Shown: positions 1 through 8,643, counted from the stretch's first letter. The stretch: DNA of 64,000 nucleotides from Virgibacillus salexigens (GCF_014905415.1 NZ_BNEO01000002.1:186001-250000); one strand, 5' to 3'. Notes: generated by a model from the letters alone, not told the origin. Made by a program: numbers and translations.

Positions 1-7
1 AGATTTC

Positions 8-38
8 AAACTCTTTTCTTATCGGAAAAGAGTTTTTT
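8..38 (+). terminator. Intrinsic terminator of a gene upstream of the window
   Basis: An 8-bp stem (11-18 with 25-32), extended by A-T pairs, is followed by six T residues. The gene it ends lies to the left of the window. The next start codon is only about 35 bp away, so the promoter of the following gene must overlap this region, or transcription reads through. Confidence 0.8.
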
Positions 39-71
39 GTTTTGGGAAAAATTCATCTGGGAGTGGAGTCA

Positions 72-1124
72 ATGAAATATGGATTTTGGTTACCAATATT
101 TGGTGGATGGTTACGTAATGTAGATGATGAACATATGCCGCCAACCTTTGAATATGCGAAGACAGTTATTCAAGCGGCAGAGGAATGGGGATATGATACA
201 ACGCTAATTGCGGAACTTTATTTAAATGATATAAAAGGAATAGAAGCAGATTCATTAGAAGCATGGTCTACTGCAGCTGGGTTAGCAGCAGTAACGAATA
301 AAATAGAAATTATGACTGCTGTGCGTCCAGTATTTCACCACCCAGCGGTTACTGCGAAAATGGCTGCAAATATCGATCGCATGAGCAATGGGCGATTTAC
401 TCTTAATATTGTCTCTGGTTGGTGGGAAGAAGAAGCTAAACAGTATGGTGGAGACTTTACAGAACATGATGAGCGGTATGCAAGAACAACAGAATTTATC
501 GATATACTAAAAGGTTTATGGACAGAGGACACTTTTTCTTATCATGGAAGGTACTATCAAATTGAGGATACAAAATTGGAACCAAAGCCGCTGCAACGCC
601 CCAATCCCATGTTATACGCTGGGGGAGAAAGTGAAAAGGGTAAGCAGGTAATTTCCACACTATGTGATGCTTATGTCATGCATGGTGGCACGGTTGAAGA
701 GGTTGCTGACAAAATTAAAGATATGAAATCACGTAGAAGGAAAGCAAATAAAGATCCGATTCGATCATTTGGAATGGCAGCTTATGTAATTTGTCGGGAA
801 ACAGAAGCGGCAGCACTTACGGAATTAGAACGAATCACCATGGTAAAAGACACAAGTGGATATAGTGGATTTGGAGATTTCACTTCAAAATCACAGTTAG
901 AACAAGCTGTTCAGTTAAAGGATTATTCTGTATCTAATCGAGGATTACGTCCACATTTAATAGGAACACCAGAACAAATAGCGGAACGAATTCTCGAATA
1001 TGAGAGGGCAGGTGTTGATTTGCTATTATTACAATGCTCTCCGCAGTTAGAAGAGATGAAACGTTTTTCTGAACAAGTTATGCCTTTAGTCGAACAACTA
1101 CGTAAAGAACAAACAACGGTATAA
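72..1124 (+). CDS. LLM-class flavin-dependent monooxygenase, SsuD/SfnG-like
   Basis: A 350-residue (TIM-barrel) enzyme of the bacterial luciferase-like family. The run around 'VSGWW', 'HDERYARTTEFI', 'LKGLWTEDTFSYHGRYY' and 'PKPLQRPNP' is typical of FMNH2-dependent alkanesulfonate and dimethylsulfone monooxygenases (SsuD, SfnG). Such enzymes use reduced flavin from a partner reductase and O2 to cleave C-S bonds or oxidise small organic substrates. I place the start at the ATG at 72, preceded by a GGAGTGGAG-like ribosome site; an in-frame TTG at 42 is possible but sits in the terminator tail. The next gene follows after 17 bp, so the two probably form an operon. No flavin reductase or sulfonate transporter is nearby, so the substrate is unknown. 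The family call is secure, the substrate is not. Confidence 0.85.
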   Translation: MKYGFWLPIFGGWLRNVDDEHMPPTFEYAKTVIQAAEEWGYDTTLIAELYLNDIKGIEADSLEAWSTAAGLAAVTNKIEIMTAVRPVFHHPAVTAKMAANIDRMSNGRFTLNIVSGWWEEEAKQYGGDFTEHDERYARTTEFIDILKGLWTEDTFSYHGRYYQIEDTKLEPKPLQRPNPMLYAGGESEKGKQVISTLCDAYVMHGGTVEEVADKIKDMKSRRRKANKDPIRSFGMAAYVICRETEAAALTELERITMVKDTSGYSGFGDFTSKSQLEQAVQLKDYSVSNRGLRPHLIGTPEQIAERILEYERAGVDLLLLQCSPQLEEMKRFSEQVMPLVEQLRKEQTTV

Positions 1125-1141
1125 AGGAAGGAAGATATGTA

Positions 1142-2119
1142 ATGAGTAAAATATATATCCTACATGAAAATCCAGAATGGACAAGCCATTTAACTGCTAG
1201 ATTAGAAGAATTGGGATTACCTTATGAAGACTGGTTACTGAATGATGGCACGGTCGATTTATTAAGTGAACCACCTAAAGGAATTTTCTATAATCGAATG
1301 AGTGCTTCTTCGCATACAAGAGGGAATCGTTTTGCTCCTGAATTGACGAATGCAGTGTTAGCATGGTTGGAGTATCATGGTAGAACAGTAATTAATGGTA
1401 GTCGAGCATTACAGCTAGAAGTAAGTAAGGTCCAACAATATTTGGAATTGGAAAAATATGGAGTGAGAACGCCGAGAACAGTGGCTGCTGTTGGGAAATC
1501 GCAATTATCAGAAGCAGCTGAATTATTCGAAGGGAGATCGTTTATTACCAAGCACAATCGAGCTGGAAAAGGGTTAGGCGTACAACTGTTTCATAGCAAA
1601 GCAGCATTAGAACAATATATTGAAAGTGAAACATTTGAAGAACCCGTTGATGGTGTAACGTTAATACAAGAATACATTCATTCTCCATCAGCATCTATTA
1701 CCCGCTGCGAATTTGTAGGTGGAGAATTCGTATATGCAGTAAAGGTTGACACATCTGAAGGGTTTGAACTCTGTCCTGCAGATGCCTGCACGATTGAAGA
1801 TTTATTTTGTCCGGCAGGGGAACAACAAGCGCAGAATGAAAAATTTCAAATTCGACAAGGGTTCCATCACCCCATTATTGAAAAATATAAAGAGGTACTG
1901 GCTGCTAATCATATTCAAGTAGCAGGTATTGAATTTATTGAAGACGAACATGGAACCATATATACCTATGATATTAATACAAATACCAACTATAATAGCG
2001 ATGCTGAAGCAAAAAGCGGTGTTTTTGGAATGCTTGAGCTAGCAACTTATTTAGGAGAACAATTAAATAAAGTAAATCTCTATTCTGATCAGCCTTCTCT
2101 TTCCCTTACCGAAAAATAG
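1142..2119 (+). CDS. ATP-grasp ligase, RimK-like
   Basis: A 325-residue ATP-grasp protein. The central part (about 90-320) has the expected order: a lysine-rich nucleotide-binding region near 'FITKHNRAGKGLGVQLF', an acidic hinge 'LIQEYI', and a C-terminal metal-binding run 'YTYDINTNTNYN'. This resembles RimK-type alpha-amino acid/peptide ligases, which join a carboxylate to an amine through an acyl-phosphate. The start ATG at 1142 has a strong AAAGGAAGGA ribosome site. It is translated just behind the flavin monooxygenase and is followed by a terminator, so the pair is likely a self-contained unit. I do not recognise a characterised orthologue. A role in making or conjugating a small metabolite is inference. 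Confidence 0.75.
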   Translation: MSKIYILHENPEWTSHLTARLEELGLPYEDWLLNDGTVDLLSEPPKGIFYNRMSASSHTRGNRFAPELTNAVLAWLEYHGRTVINGSRALQLEVSKVQQYLELEKYGVRTPRTVAAVGKSQLSEAAELFEGRSFITKHNRAGKGLGVQLFHSKAALEQYIESETFEEPVDGVTLIQEYIHSPSASITRCEFVGGEFVYAVKVDTSEGFELCPADACTIEDLFCPAGEQQAQNEKFQIRQGFHHPIIEKYKEVLAANHIQVAGIEFIEDEHGTIYTYDINTNTNYNSDAEAKSGVFGMLELATYLGEQLNKVNLYSDQPSLSLTEK

Positions 2120-2225
2120 AACAAAGCATTAGAATTGCCGATTCTTTATGTACTATAGTCAGGGCTAAGAATTAGTAATCGATCCTTTTCTATTGATTTT
2201 CTAGTGATAAACTGTCGTGTTTAAT

Positions 2226-2259
2226 AAGCCGTTACATGGATAACATGTTACGGCTTTTT
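2226..2259 (+). terminator. Terminator after the monooxygenase/ATP-grasp pair
   Basis: A 13-bp stem with one mismatch (2226-2238 with 2244-2256) and a five-base loop is followed by a T run. It lies about 110 bp after the ATP-grasp stop codon. Confidence 0.8.
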
Positions 2260-2340
2260 GTATTTCCACTTGCGTTTGATATTCTGTCTTTAGGGTAAAT
2301 TTATAGGATAGTTAGTTTTCAAAAGGAAAGAGGATGACCA

Positions 2341-3543
2341 ATGACTGTACACCAGATTTTATTGTTAGTAATCATAGGGTATCTTGTTTTTTCTGTAGAT
2401 AAAAAACAAGAATTTTTTCCTGCTCCGGTTATCTTAGTATTGTTTGGTTTGTTGTTATCGATGTTTCATTATTTTGACAATATTACGATAACAAAGGAAC
2501 TTTTATTTCATGTTTTTCTACCGGCTTTGTTATTCATATCTGCTTATCAGTTTCCTACTCAAGCCCTGAAACGAAACAAAATACTTATTGGAACGTTAGG
2601 AACATTTGGTTTATTTTTGACAATCGCAATTTTGGCTGTTCTCATTTATGTTATTGGAAATTTATTCATATCTTTATCATTGGCAGCGGCATTGCTGATT
2701 GCTGCTATCTTATCTCCGACAGATCCTGTTTCTGTTGTAACGATCCTAAAAAAGTCGTCCGATGACCAACAGGTCGCAGAAATTGTCGAAGGTGAATCCA
2801 TGCTAAATGATGGAACAAGTATTGTTGTATTCAGTGTGCTGTTAAGTATGTATACAAAAGGGACGAGCTTTGATTTTGGCGGTTTTATTAATGAATTTCT
2901 TTTGGTTTCGTTGGGGGGCGTAGCAATCGGCGTAAGCTTTGGTTGGTTAATGAGTAAGGCCATTCATTACACGTACCATCGTCAATATCAAGTAATGCTA
3001 AGTATTATCGTTGCTTATGGTAGTTTTTACTTAGGGGAGTTACTCGGAGTATCAGGTGTCCTTTCTACTGTGACTGCCGGTATGATGCTTTCCTATGAAT
3101 TTGGGAGAAATATTAAAGAAGTGCATTTTAAGGATCAACTGGATGGTTTTTGGGAGATCATTGAACTAACTATTTTATCTTTAATTTTTTTACTTATTGG
3201 TGTACAAACCGCAAATTATCTTGCTGCTTCTGAATGGACCCTGGCTATTATTATTTTTATATGTACATTAATGGTCCGGTTTGTCGTAATTACTTTAATT
3301 ACTAAATTGCGCATAAATTGGAAGCGAACTATATCTATAAAAGATGCTGCTATTATTACCTGGGCTGGGATAAAAGGCACAATGTCTGTAGCTCTGGTTC
3401 TTGGGCTAGAAGCAGCTGTAGATAAAAATAATCCAATCATACCATTGTTATTCGCCATAATATTACTGTCTTTGATCATTCAGAGTGTTGGCGTTTATCC
3501 GCTTACAAAGAGACTTAAAACTAATGGACTGAGGCATAACTAA
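2341..3543 (+). CDS. Cation:proton antiporter, CPA1 (NhaP/NHE-type)
   Basis: A 400-residue, very hydrophobic protein with about 11-12 membrane segments. It carries the hallmark 'SPTDPVSV' (about 125-132), whose aspartate is part of the ion-binding site in CPA1 exchangers, and 'EGESMLNDGTS' (150-160), the second conserved acidic segment. The family exchanges external H+ for internal Na+ or K+ and supports pH and sodium homeostasis. It has no long C-terminal cytoplasmic domain, so it is a short NhaP/NhaH-like form. An AAAGGAAAGAGG ribosome site precedes the ATG. It appears monocistronic, with a terminator before and a hairpin after. Ion specificity cannot be read from the sequence. Confidence 0.85.
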   Translation: MTVHQILLLVIIGYLVFSVDKKQEFFPAPVILVLFGLLLSMFHYFDNITITKELLFHVFLPALLFISAYQFPTQALKRNKILIGTLGTFGLFLTIAILAVLIYVIGNLFISLSLAAALLIAAILSPTDPVSVVTILKKSSDDQQVAEIVEGESMLNDGTSIVVFSVLLSMYTKGTSFDFGGFINEFLLVSLGGVAIGVSFGWLMSKAIHYTYHRQYQVMLSIIVAYGSFYLGELLGVSGVLSTVTAGMMLSYEFGRNIKEVHFKDQLDGFWEIIELTILSLIFLLIGVQTANYLAASEWTLAIIIFICTLMVRFVVITLITKLRINWKRTISIKDAAIITWAGIKGTMSVALVLGLEAAVDKNNPIIPLLFAIILLSLIIQSVGVYPLTKRLKTNGLRHN

Positions 3544-3544
3544 A

Positions 3545-3574
3545 AATGAATAATTCGGATGCGAATTATTCATT
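3545..3574 (+). terminator. Hairpin after the antiporter gene
   Basis: A perfect 12-bp inverted repeat (3545-3556 with 3563-3574) starts just after the stop codon. The T tract is poor, so termination may be weak or the hairpin may protect the 3' end. Confidence 0.55.
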
Positions 3575-3803
3575 ACCTGTCTTAATTCTCAATGTGAAAT
3601 AGGCCATGCATTCCACGGTCACGCGATACAGCTAACTCGTAAGCAAAAAACGCTTACCGAATGAAATATAACAACGTGCTATTCCCGCTGAAATCAGGCC
3701 TGTTTCATTTGAATGATTTACGATAATGCTATCCAATCCTTAGATGGTAATCGTACAGAATTTTTTATCTAGATTGTTTTCGGGTCACCCTCTTGTGTAT
3801 TTA

Positions 3804-5087
3804 CTATTCATTTGTTAAATGTAATACATCTAGTATTTTAAATAAAATACTAAGAATCATTGCCACGATGGTAGCAAGCCCCATTCCAGATAGTGCAACT
3901 GAACCAATTTGGATGGTTGCCCCACTGACGCCAATTACTAAGACAATACTTGATAAGATTAGATTTTGGGAACGACCATAATCTATACGGGCTTCTACGA
4001 GCATCCGTAGTCCACTGGTAGCAATGATTCCAAAAAGTAATAAGGAAATACCACCCATAACAGCTGTTGGAATGGAAGAAATCAACGCCGCTAACTTACC
4101 GACAAAAGATAATATAATTGCAATCATTGCTGCAATCCCAATAATCCAAGTGGAATACACTTTTGTAATAGCTAACACACCGATATTTTCACCATAAGTA
4201 GTATTTGGTGTAGATCCGAAAAAACTTGAGATAATGGTAGAAATACCGTTACCTGCTAAAGAGCGATCCAGCCCAGGTTCTTTTGTTAGGTCTTTTTTCA
4301 CAATATTTCCAGTTACAAACAGATGTCCAATATGTTCAGGTACGAGTACTAGTGCTGCAGGAAGGATGACTAATATGGCAGACCAGTCAAATTTTATCTG
4401 ATAGAATTCTGGTAATGAGAACCAGCTTGCTTCTTTGACAGCGGTAAAATCGACAAGTCCAAAAAAATAAGCAATAATATAGCCTGCAATGATGCCAATT
4501 AAGATTGGAATGATTTTTAAGAAACCGCGTAAAGTAACCCAACAAATGACAGTAATTGCTAAAGTTAAAAACGATACAAGGACCGTATCAGCATCTACCG
4601 TCCAATTTGCAGCTGCATCAGCAGGTGCAATCCACCCTGCCATTTCCGCAGCAGTTGGCACAAGTTCAAGCCCAATGACAGCTACTATAGCCCCCATTGC
4701 TGCGGGTGGGAAAATAACATCGATCCAATTTGTTCCTGCTATTTTGATGATAAGGGCAACGAGACTCAGTACCACACCTACAGCGAAGAAACCACCTAAT
4801 GCATAACTATACCCATCACCGCCAGCATAATTTCCTAATACAATTGTTACCGGAGAGATAAATGCGAAGCTAGATCCTAAATAAGCAGGAATTTTTCCTT
4901 TGGTTATAAATAAATAAATTAATGTACCGACACCATTCATTAGTAGAATTGTTGCCGGGTTTACACCGAATAGTATAGGAACTAACACGGTTGATCCAAA
5001 CATCGCAAATAAGTGCTGAATACTTAATGGTAGACTTTTTAATATCGGCAATCGTTCATCTACTTGAATTTCTTTATAATTTGCCAT
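3804..5087 (-). CDS. Uracil permease, NCS2 family
   Basis: A 427-residue carrier with about 14 membrane segments, typical of UraA/PyrP proton-coupled uracil importers. The N-terminal stretch around 'LQHLFAMFGSTVLVP' (here SIQHLFAMFGSTVLVP) and the middle segment with 'LVPEHIGHL' are family signatures; the Glu of 'PEHIGH' is in the substrate site of UraA. The ATG has a strong AGGAGG ribosome site. A PyrR-type attenuator precedes it, which fits a pyrimidine salvage carrier repressed when UMP is plentiful. It stands alone, away from any pyr biosynthetic gene in this window. Confidence 0.93.
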   Translation of the reverse strand: MANYKEIQVDERLPILKSLPLSIQHLFAMFGSTVLVPILFGVNPATILLMNGVGTLIYLFITKGKIPAYLGSSFAFISPVTIVLGNYAGGDGYSYALGGFFAVGVVLSLVALIIKIAGTNWIDVIFPPAAMGAIVAVIGLELVPTAAEMAGWIAPADAAANWTVDADTVLVSFLTLAITVICWVTLRGFLKIIPILIGIIAGYIIAYFFGLVDFTAVKEASWFSLPEFYQIKFDWSAILVILPAALVLVPEHIGHLFVTGNIVKKDLTKEPGLDRSLAGNGISTIISSFFGSTPNTTYGENIGVLAITKVYSTWIIGIAAMIAIILSFVGKLAALISSIPTAVMGGISLLLFGIIATSGLRMLVEARIDYGRSQNLILSSIVLVIGVSGATIQIGSVALSGMGLATIVAMILSILFKILDVLHLTNE

Positions 5088-5140
5088 GATGATTCCTCCT
5101 TAAAGATGAGCAACAGTTACCGTTTATCAAAGTTCAAATA

Positions 5141-5174
5141 AAAAGCACCCTGCGGACGCGAGGCAGGGTGCTTT
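5141..5174 (-). terminator. Attenuator terminator in the uracil permease leader
   Basis: On the minus strand an 11-bp GC-rich stem (5164-5174 with 5143-5153) is followed by a run of T. It lies between the PyrR site and the permease start and would stop transcription when the anti-antiterminator forms. Confidence 0.88.
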
Positions 5175-5176
5175 CG

Positions 5177-5254
5177 TAAAAGTAAGATAGCAAAGATAGA
5201 CTTACTTTTACAAACAGATTCTTATCTGTTCACCTTGGCAGTCTCACGGGACTG
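5177..5254 (-). promoter_or_regulatory. PyrR-binding loop and antiterminator of the uracil permease leader
   Basis: Read on the minus strand, 5254-5239 gives CAGTCCCGTGAGACTG. This matches the PyrR anti-antiterminator consensus ARUCCNGNGAGGYU closely. An inverted repeat (about 5177-5187 with 5202-5212) lies between it and the terminator. By the known mechanism, PyrR with UMP would stabilise the loop and let the terminator form. Confidence 0.88.
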
Positions 5255-5287
5255 AATTAAAGGTAACCGTATCATTTTATCTATCCT

Positions 5288-5316
5288 ATTATCCCAGTAT
5301 GACTGTAAACTGTCAA
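5288..5316 (-). promoter_or_regulatory. SigA promoter of the uracil permease
   Basis: On the minus strand TTGACA (5316-5311) and GATAAT (5293-5288) are 17 bp apart. Initiation near 5281 gives a leader of roughly 190 nt that holds the PyrR attenuator. Confidence 0.82.
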
Positions 5317-5343
5317 TCCCATCTTTTTAGGTAATCAGATTGC

Positions 5344-5847
5344 TTATATCCATTTTTGCAGTTCAACTTTTAATATTTTTCCGCTTGAAGTTTTTGGTAA
5401 TTCTTCTACAAATGAAACAGAATGTGGACAATAAGCTTCTTCTATATTGTTTCTACAATAGTCCATCACCTCTTGAGCAGTTAAACACTGATTTGGTTGT
5501 AACACAACAAAAGCATGTGCTATTTCACCAAGTGATTGATGGGGGATAGGCACGACCGCTGCCTCATTAATCTGTTGGTGTTGTGATAATAATTGTTCCA
5601 GCTTTACAGTTGAAATAGTTCCTTGATCATTAGGAATATCTTTATAGGGCTCTTTGACTTGAATATTACCCTGTTCGTCAATAATCCCTTTGTCACCCGT
5701 ATAGATCCAGCCGTCTTCCATTGAAGAATGGTTTGTTGCATGTTGTAATGTGCCGTGGCCTTTTACAATAATGTCACCTAATTCCATACCGTTATGTGCA
5801 ACTTCCTCACCCATGCTATTAATCACGCGAATTTTTGTTTGACTCAT
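5344..5847 (-). CDS. Stand-alone C-terminal part of an AMP-dependent acyl-CoA synthetase
   Basis: A 167-residue protein that matches only the last third of the ANL adenylating family (acyl-CoA and acetyl-CoA synthetases). It has the 'YTGD' motif (49-52) and the C-terminal 'PKTSSGKI' (151-158), whose lysine is catalytic in the adenylation step. The core motif 'RKKD' is replaced by 'PYKD'. The large N-terminal domain with the ATP-binding P-loop-like motif is absent and is not found upstream. The start nevertheless has a good AAAGGTGGG ribosome site. It is either a decayed gene or a small protein that acts without the catalytic core. It cannot be a complete synthetase. Confidence 0.75.
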   Translation of the reverse strand: MSQTKIRVINSMGEEVAHNGMELGDIIVKGHGTLQHATNHSSMEDGWIYTGDKGIIDEQGNIQVKEPYKDIPNDQGTISTVKLEQLLSQHQQINEAAVVPIPHQSLGEIAHAFVVLQPNQCLTAQEVMDYCRNNIEEAYCPHSVSFVEELPKTSSGKILKVELQKWI

Positions 5848-6164
5848 GAATCTTTCCCACCTTTAATTTCCTTTCTGTTGATTTACATAACTATATATGA
5901 TTATAGCATATTTTTATGAAAGCGTTTTATTTCAAGTGTAAAATTTTAACATCAGCGGGTGAAAAGGTTGCTTTAAGAGATAAAATAACTGCTGGAAGGA
6001 AAATTGTCACTGGATTATTAGCCTAAATATAAAAATTTTGATATGATTAATATATTGTAAAAATGGGTATAAGCGATTCTGAATGAGATATTGATATCAT
6101 GATTTATATGAAAGAGCGCTTTTCCTGTAAAAATGAATGTAAAGTATAGGAAGGTGGAAGTTTT
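5848..6164 (+). promoter_or_regulatory. Divergent intergenic region with a likely SigA promoter
   Basis: This 317-bp A+T-rich region separates the synthetase fragment from the NADH dehydrogenase. TTGTCA (6004-6009) and TATAAA (6028-6033) are 18 bp apart and could drive the dehydrogenase. I see no other gene or strong hairpin here. Confidence 0.5.
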
Positions 6165-7379
6165 ATGAGTTTAAACAAACCAAAAATAGTAGTTCTGGGC
6201 GCAGGATATGCTGGTTTAACCACAACTAAGCGTCTCTTACAAAAGCTATCACCGGAACAAGCGGAAATTGTATTAGTAAATAAACATAATTATCATTACG
6301 AGTCAACTTGGTTACATGAAGTAGCTGCTGGAACGATTAATCCTAATCAAGCACGAGTAATGATTAGCGATGTAATTAATCCAAACAAGGTAAGACTCGT
6401 ATATGATGCAGTAACAAAAATTAATAAAGATGAACAACGGGTAGTTTTAGAAAATAGTGAGATTGAATATGATTACCTTGTTGTTGCACTTGGTTTTGAA
6501 TCAAATGACTTTGGAATTAAAGGAATGGCTGAACATGCTTTTGCAATCGAAGATATTGATTCCAGCCGTTTAATTAGTGAACACATAGAATATCAATTTG
6601 CAAAATATAATTCGCAAGAGAATGTTGATGATGATAGCTTAAACATTCTAGTTGGTGGTGCTGGTTTTACAGGAATTGAATTCGTAGGAGAACTCGCAGA
6701 TCGTATCCCTGAATTATGTAAAAAATACGATATTGATCGAAACAAAGTAAGCATTATTAATGTAGAAGCTGCTCCTTCTATTTTGCCGATGTTCGATAAG
6801 GAATTGGTTGCTTATGCAAAACAATCGCTTGAAGATCGCGGGGTAGAGATTCGTATTGGCGCCCCAATCTCTGAATGTACTCCAGAAGGATTTATTGTTG
6901 GTGATGACAAAGAGCTAATTAAAGCTGGAACAGTAGTATGGACTGGTGGAGTTAAAGGAAGCTCTGTCTTAGGTGCATCAGGATTTGAATTAACAAAAGG
7001 AAAAGTTAATGTTGATAGTGACTTACGTATGCAAGGAGAAGAAAATATTTTTGTGATTGGGGACTGCTCTTGGGTTTGGAACAAAGAAGCAGATCGTCCA
7101 TATCCGCCGACTGGACAATTGGCAATGCAGGAAGCAGACGTTGTTGCTGCTAACTTAAGCGCATTACTTACAAATCAGCCGTTAACTGACTTTGTTTTTA
7201 ATGATAAAGGGACAGTAGCTTCACTCGGTATGTCTGATGGAATTGGTAATGTATTCGATGATTACAAACTTCAAGGAAAAGCAGCTGCAGCAATGAAAAA
7301 GGTAGTAGATAATCGTTCACTATTCCTAATGGGCGGTACTAAATTAGTCCTTAAAAAAGGAAAATTTCGTCCGTTTTAA
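6165..7379 (+). CDS. yumB: Type II NADH dehydrogenase, YumB-like
   Basis: A 404-residue FAD protein of the pyridine nucleotide-disulfide oxidoreductase fold. The N-terminal 'GAGYAG' (12-17) is the FAD site, the internal 'GGAGFTGIEFVGEL' is the NADH-binding Rossmann motif, and 'GDCSW' plus 'YPPTGQLA' form the second FAD contact. Type II enzymes pass electrons from NADH to menaquinone at the inner face of the membrane without pumping protons. The overall sequence and the C-terminal 'LKKGKF' ending resemble B. subtilis YumB more than its Ndh (YjlD). The ATG has a TAGGAAGGTGG ribosome site. A small membrane peptide gene follows and may be co-transcribed. Confidence 0.9.
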   Translation: MSLNKPKIVVLGAGYAGLTTTKRLLQKLSPEQAEIVLVNKHNYHYESTWLHEVAAGTINPNQARVMISDVINPNKVRLVYDAVTKINKDEQRVVLENSEIEYDYLVVALGFESNDFGIKGMAEHAFAIEDIDSSRLISEHIEYQFAKYNSQENVDDDSLNILVGGAGFTGIEFVGELADRIPELCKKYDIDRNKVSIINVEAAPSILPMFDKELVAYAKQSLEDRGVEIRIGAPISECTPEGFIVGDDKELIKAGTVVWTGGVKGSSVLGASGFELTKGKVNVDSDLRMQGEENIFVIGDCSWVWNKEADRPYPPTGQLAMQEADVVAANLSALLTNQPLTDFVFNDKGTVASLGMSDGIGNVFDDYKLQGKAAAAMKKVVDNRSLFLMGGTKLVLKKGKFRPF

Positions 7380-7430
7380 GACACTCATTTTAAAAAGAAC
7401 AAGGAAATCAAATGAGGAGGTATTTGGGAA

Positions 7431-7532
7431 ATGAAAAATAAAACATTGTGCGGGATATTTTTTGTAATAGCTTCGGTAATTGGCTATAGAGTATTAAGTG
7501 ATTATATGGAAGACTCTAGAGACTTTAGGTAA
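7431..7532 (+). CDS. Small membrane peptide of 33 residues, unknown
   Basis: An ATG with a strong GAGGAGG ribosome site opens a 33-codon frame with one hydrophobic segment (about 5-23) and a charged, acidic tail. It lies 51 bp after the NADH dehydrogenase and just before a good terminator, so it is probably the last gene of that transcript. I recognise no family. It could be a small partner of the dehydrogenase, but that is inference from position only. Confidence 0.55.
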   Translation: MKNKTLCGIFFVIASVIGYRVLSDYMEDSRDFR

Positions 7533-7537
7533 GGAAA

Positions 7538-7573
7538 AAACCACCTTGTGTATTTACACGAGGTGGTTTTTTA
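7538..7573 (+). terminator. Terminator after the NADH dehydrogenase and small peptide
   Basis: A long stem built from AACCACCT (7538-7545) with AGGTGGTT and inner GTGTA/TACAC, closed by a two-base loop, is followed by a T run. Confidence 0.88.
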
Positions 7574-7690
7574 TGGTGTTTTGTACTAGAGCATGGTTGT
7601 ATTGGTAAACAATAACGTTTTACTTCCTAGAAATAATTCTTCGAATGACTTCTCCTAGACTTTCTCATACTAATTGAGGGAGGTCATTAA

Positions 7691-8563
7691 ATGAAATTAA
7701 TAAAAATATGTTGTGTGTTACTAATCATTTTCTTGCCATATAACCTGTCTGCTGAGGAAACGGAAGATACGAAGCCGATTTATATTGAAAAATTAGAAGT
7801 AGATCAATATTCTCTTGATTATACCGATACACCATTTATTAATCAGGATAAGTTAGCGTCCCTCTTAACCAATTTAAAGAAAAGGGTCTATGAGGCGCCA
7901 ACGAATGCGAAGATAGCTGATGATGGTCGTATCATAAGTGAAAAACCGGGATTTACGATAGATGAGGACCAGTTTCATATTCAATTTAGAGAAACATTTT
8001 ATAATCACGATGCTAAAGGATTCCATGTCCCAACGCAGCCAATTTATCCTCGTGTTGATAAGGCTTTATTGGAAGAAATTCGAACAAATCAATTAGGCAG
8101 CTATGTAACTTATTTTAAAAAGGGGAATAAGGAAAGGTCTCATAATATTGCATTAGCTGCAGAAGCAATCAATAATCATGTTATTTTCCCAGGAGAAGTA
8201 TTTTCTTTTAATGAGGTAGTAGGTGAAAGAACGACTAATAGAGGTTATAAGCGAGCGCCAGTTATTGTAAAAGGAGAATTATCTGAAGGTATTGGAGGAG
8301 GTATATGCCAAGTATCATCAACCCTCTTCAACGCAGTGGATTTAAAAGGCATTCAAATCGTTGAACGGTATGCACATAGCCGAAGTGTCCCGTATGTTCC
8401 CCCTGGAAGAGATGCAACTGTTAGCTGGTGGGGGCCAGATTTTACTTTCAAAAATAAATATAATCAACCAGTTCTCATTCGCGCGAAAGCTGGAAATGGA
8501 AAAATGATGGTGCGGATTTTTTCTTCTGAGTCGGCAGAGCATTTTACAGGAAATAGAAGGTAA
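7691..8563 (+). CDS. VanW-family exported protein
   Basis: A 290-residue protein with an N-terminal signal peptide (about 1-21) ending near 'LSAEE'. The C-terminal half has the VanW signature, including 'PGEVFSFNEVVGERT' and 'EGIGGGICQVSSTLFNA' (residues about 168-220). Members are exported and linked to the cell envelope, but the biochemical role of VanW domains is not established. The N-terminal part resembles the peptidoglycan-binding-like region found in YoaR-type proteins. The ATG has a GGGAGG ribosome site. It is a single gene here, with no van resistance genes nearby. Confidence 0.82.
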   Translation: MKLIKICCVLLIIFLPYNLSAEETEDTKPIYIEKLEVDQYSLDYTDTPFINQDKLASLLTNLKKRVYEAPTNAKIADDGRIISEKPGFTIDEDQFHIQFRETFYNHDAKGFHVPTQPIYPRVDKALLEEIRTNQLGSYVTYFKKGNKERSHNIALAAEAINNHVIFPGEVFSFNEVVGERTTNRGYKRAPVIVKGELSEGIGGGICQVSSTLFNAVDLKGIQIVERYAHSRSVPYVPPGRDATVSWWGPDFTFKNKYNQPVLIRAKAGNGKMMVRIFSSESAEHFTGNRR

Positions 8564-8643
8564 CCTCTGTTGAACATGAAGATGCTGACAGGTTTTTTTC
8601 ATGTGATAAATCTTGATGGATAACGCATTGAGGTTAAGAAATA

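Noticed and set aside
42-71. Upstream TTG start for the monooxygenase
   Set aside because: It lies in the tail of the terminator and has no ribosome site; the ATG at 72 does.
3575-3803. Possible small genes between the antiporter and uracil permease
   Set aside because: No frame has a start with a ribosome site, and no clear family match is seen.
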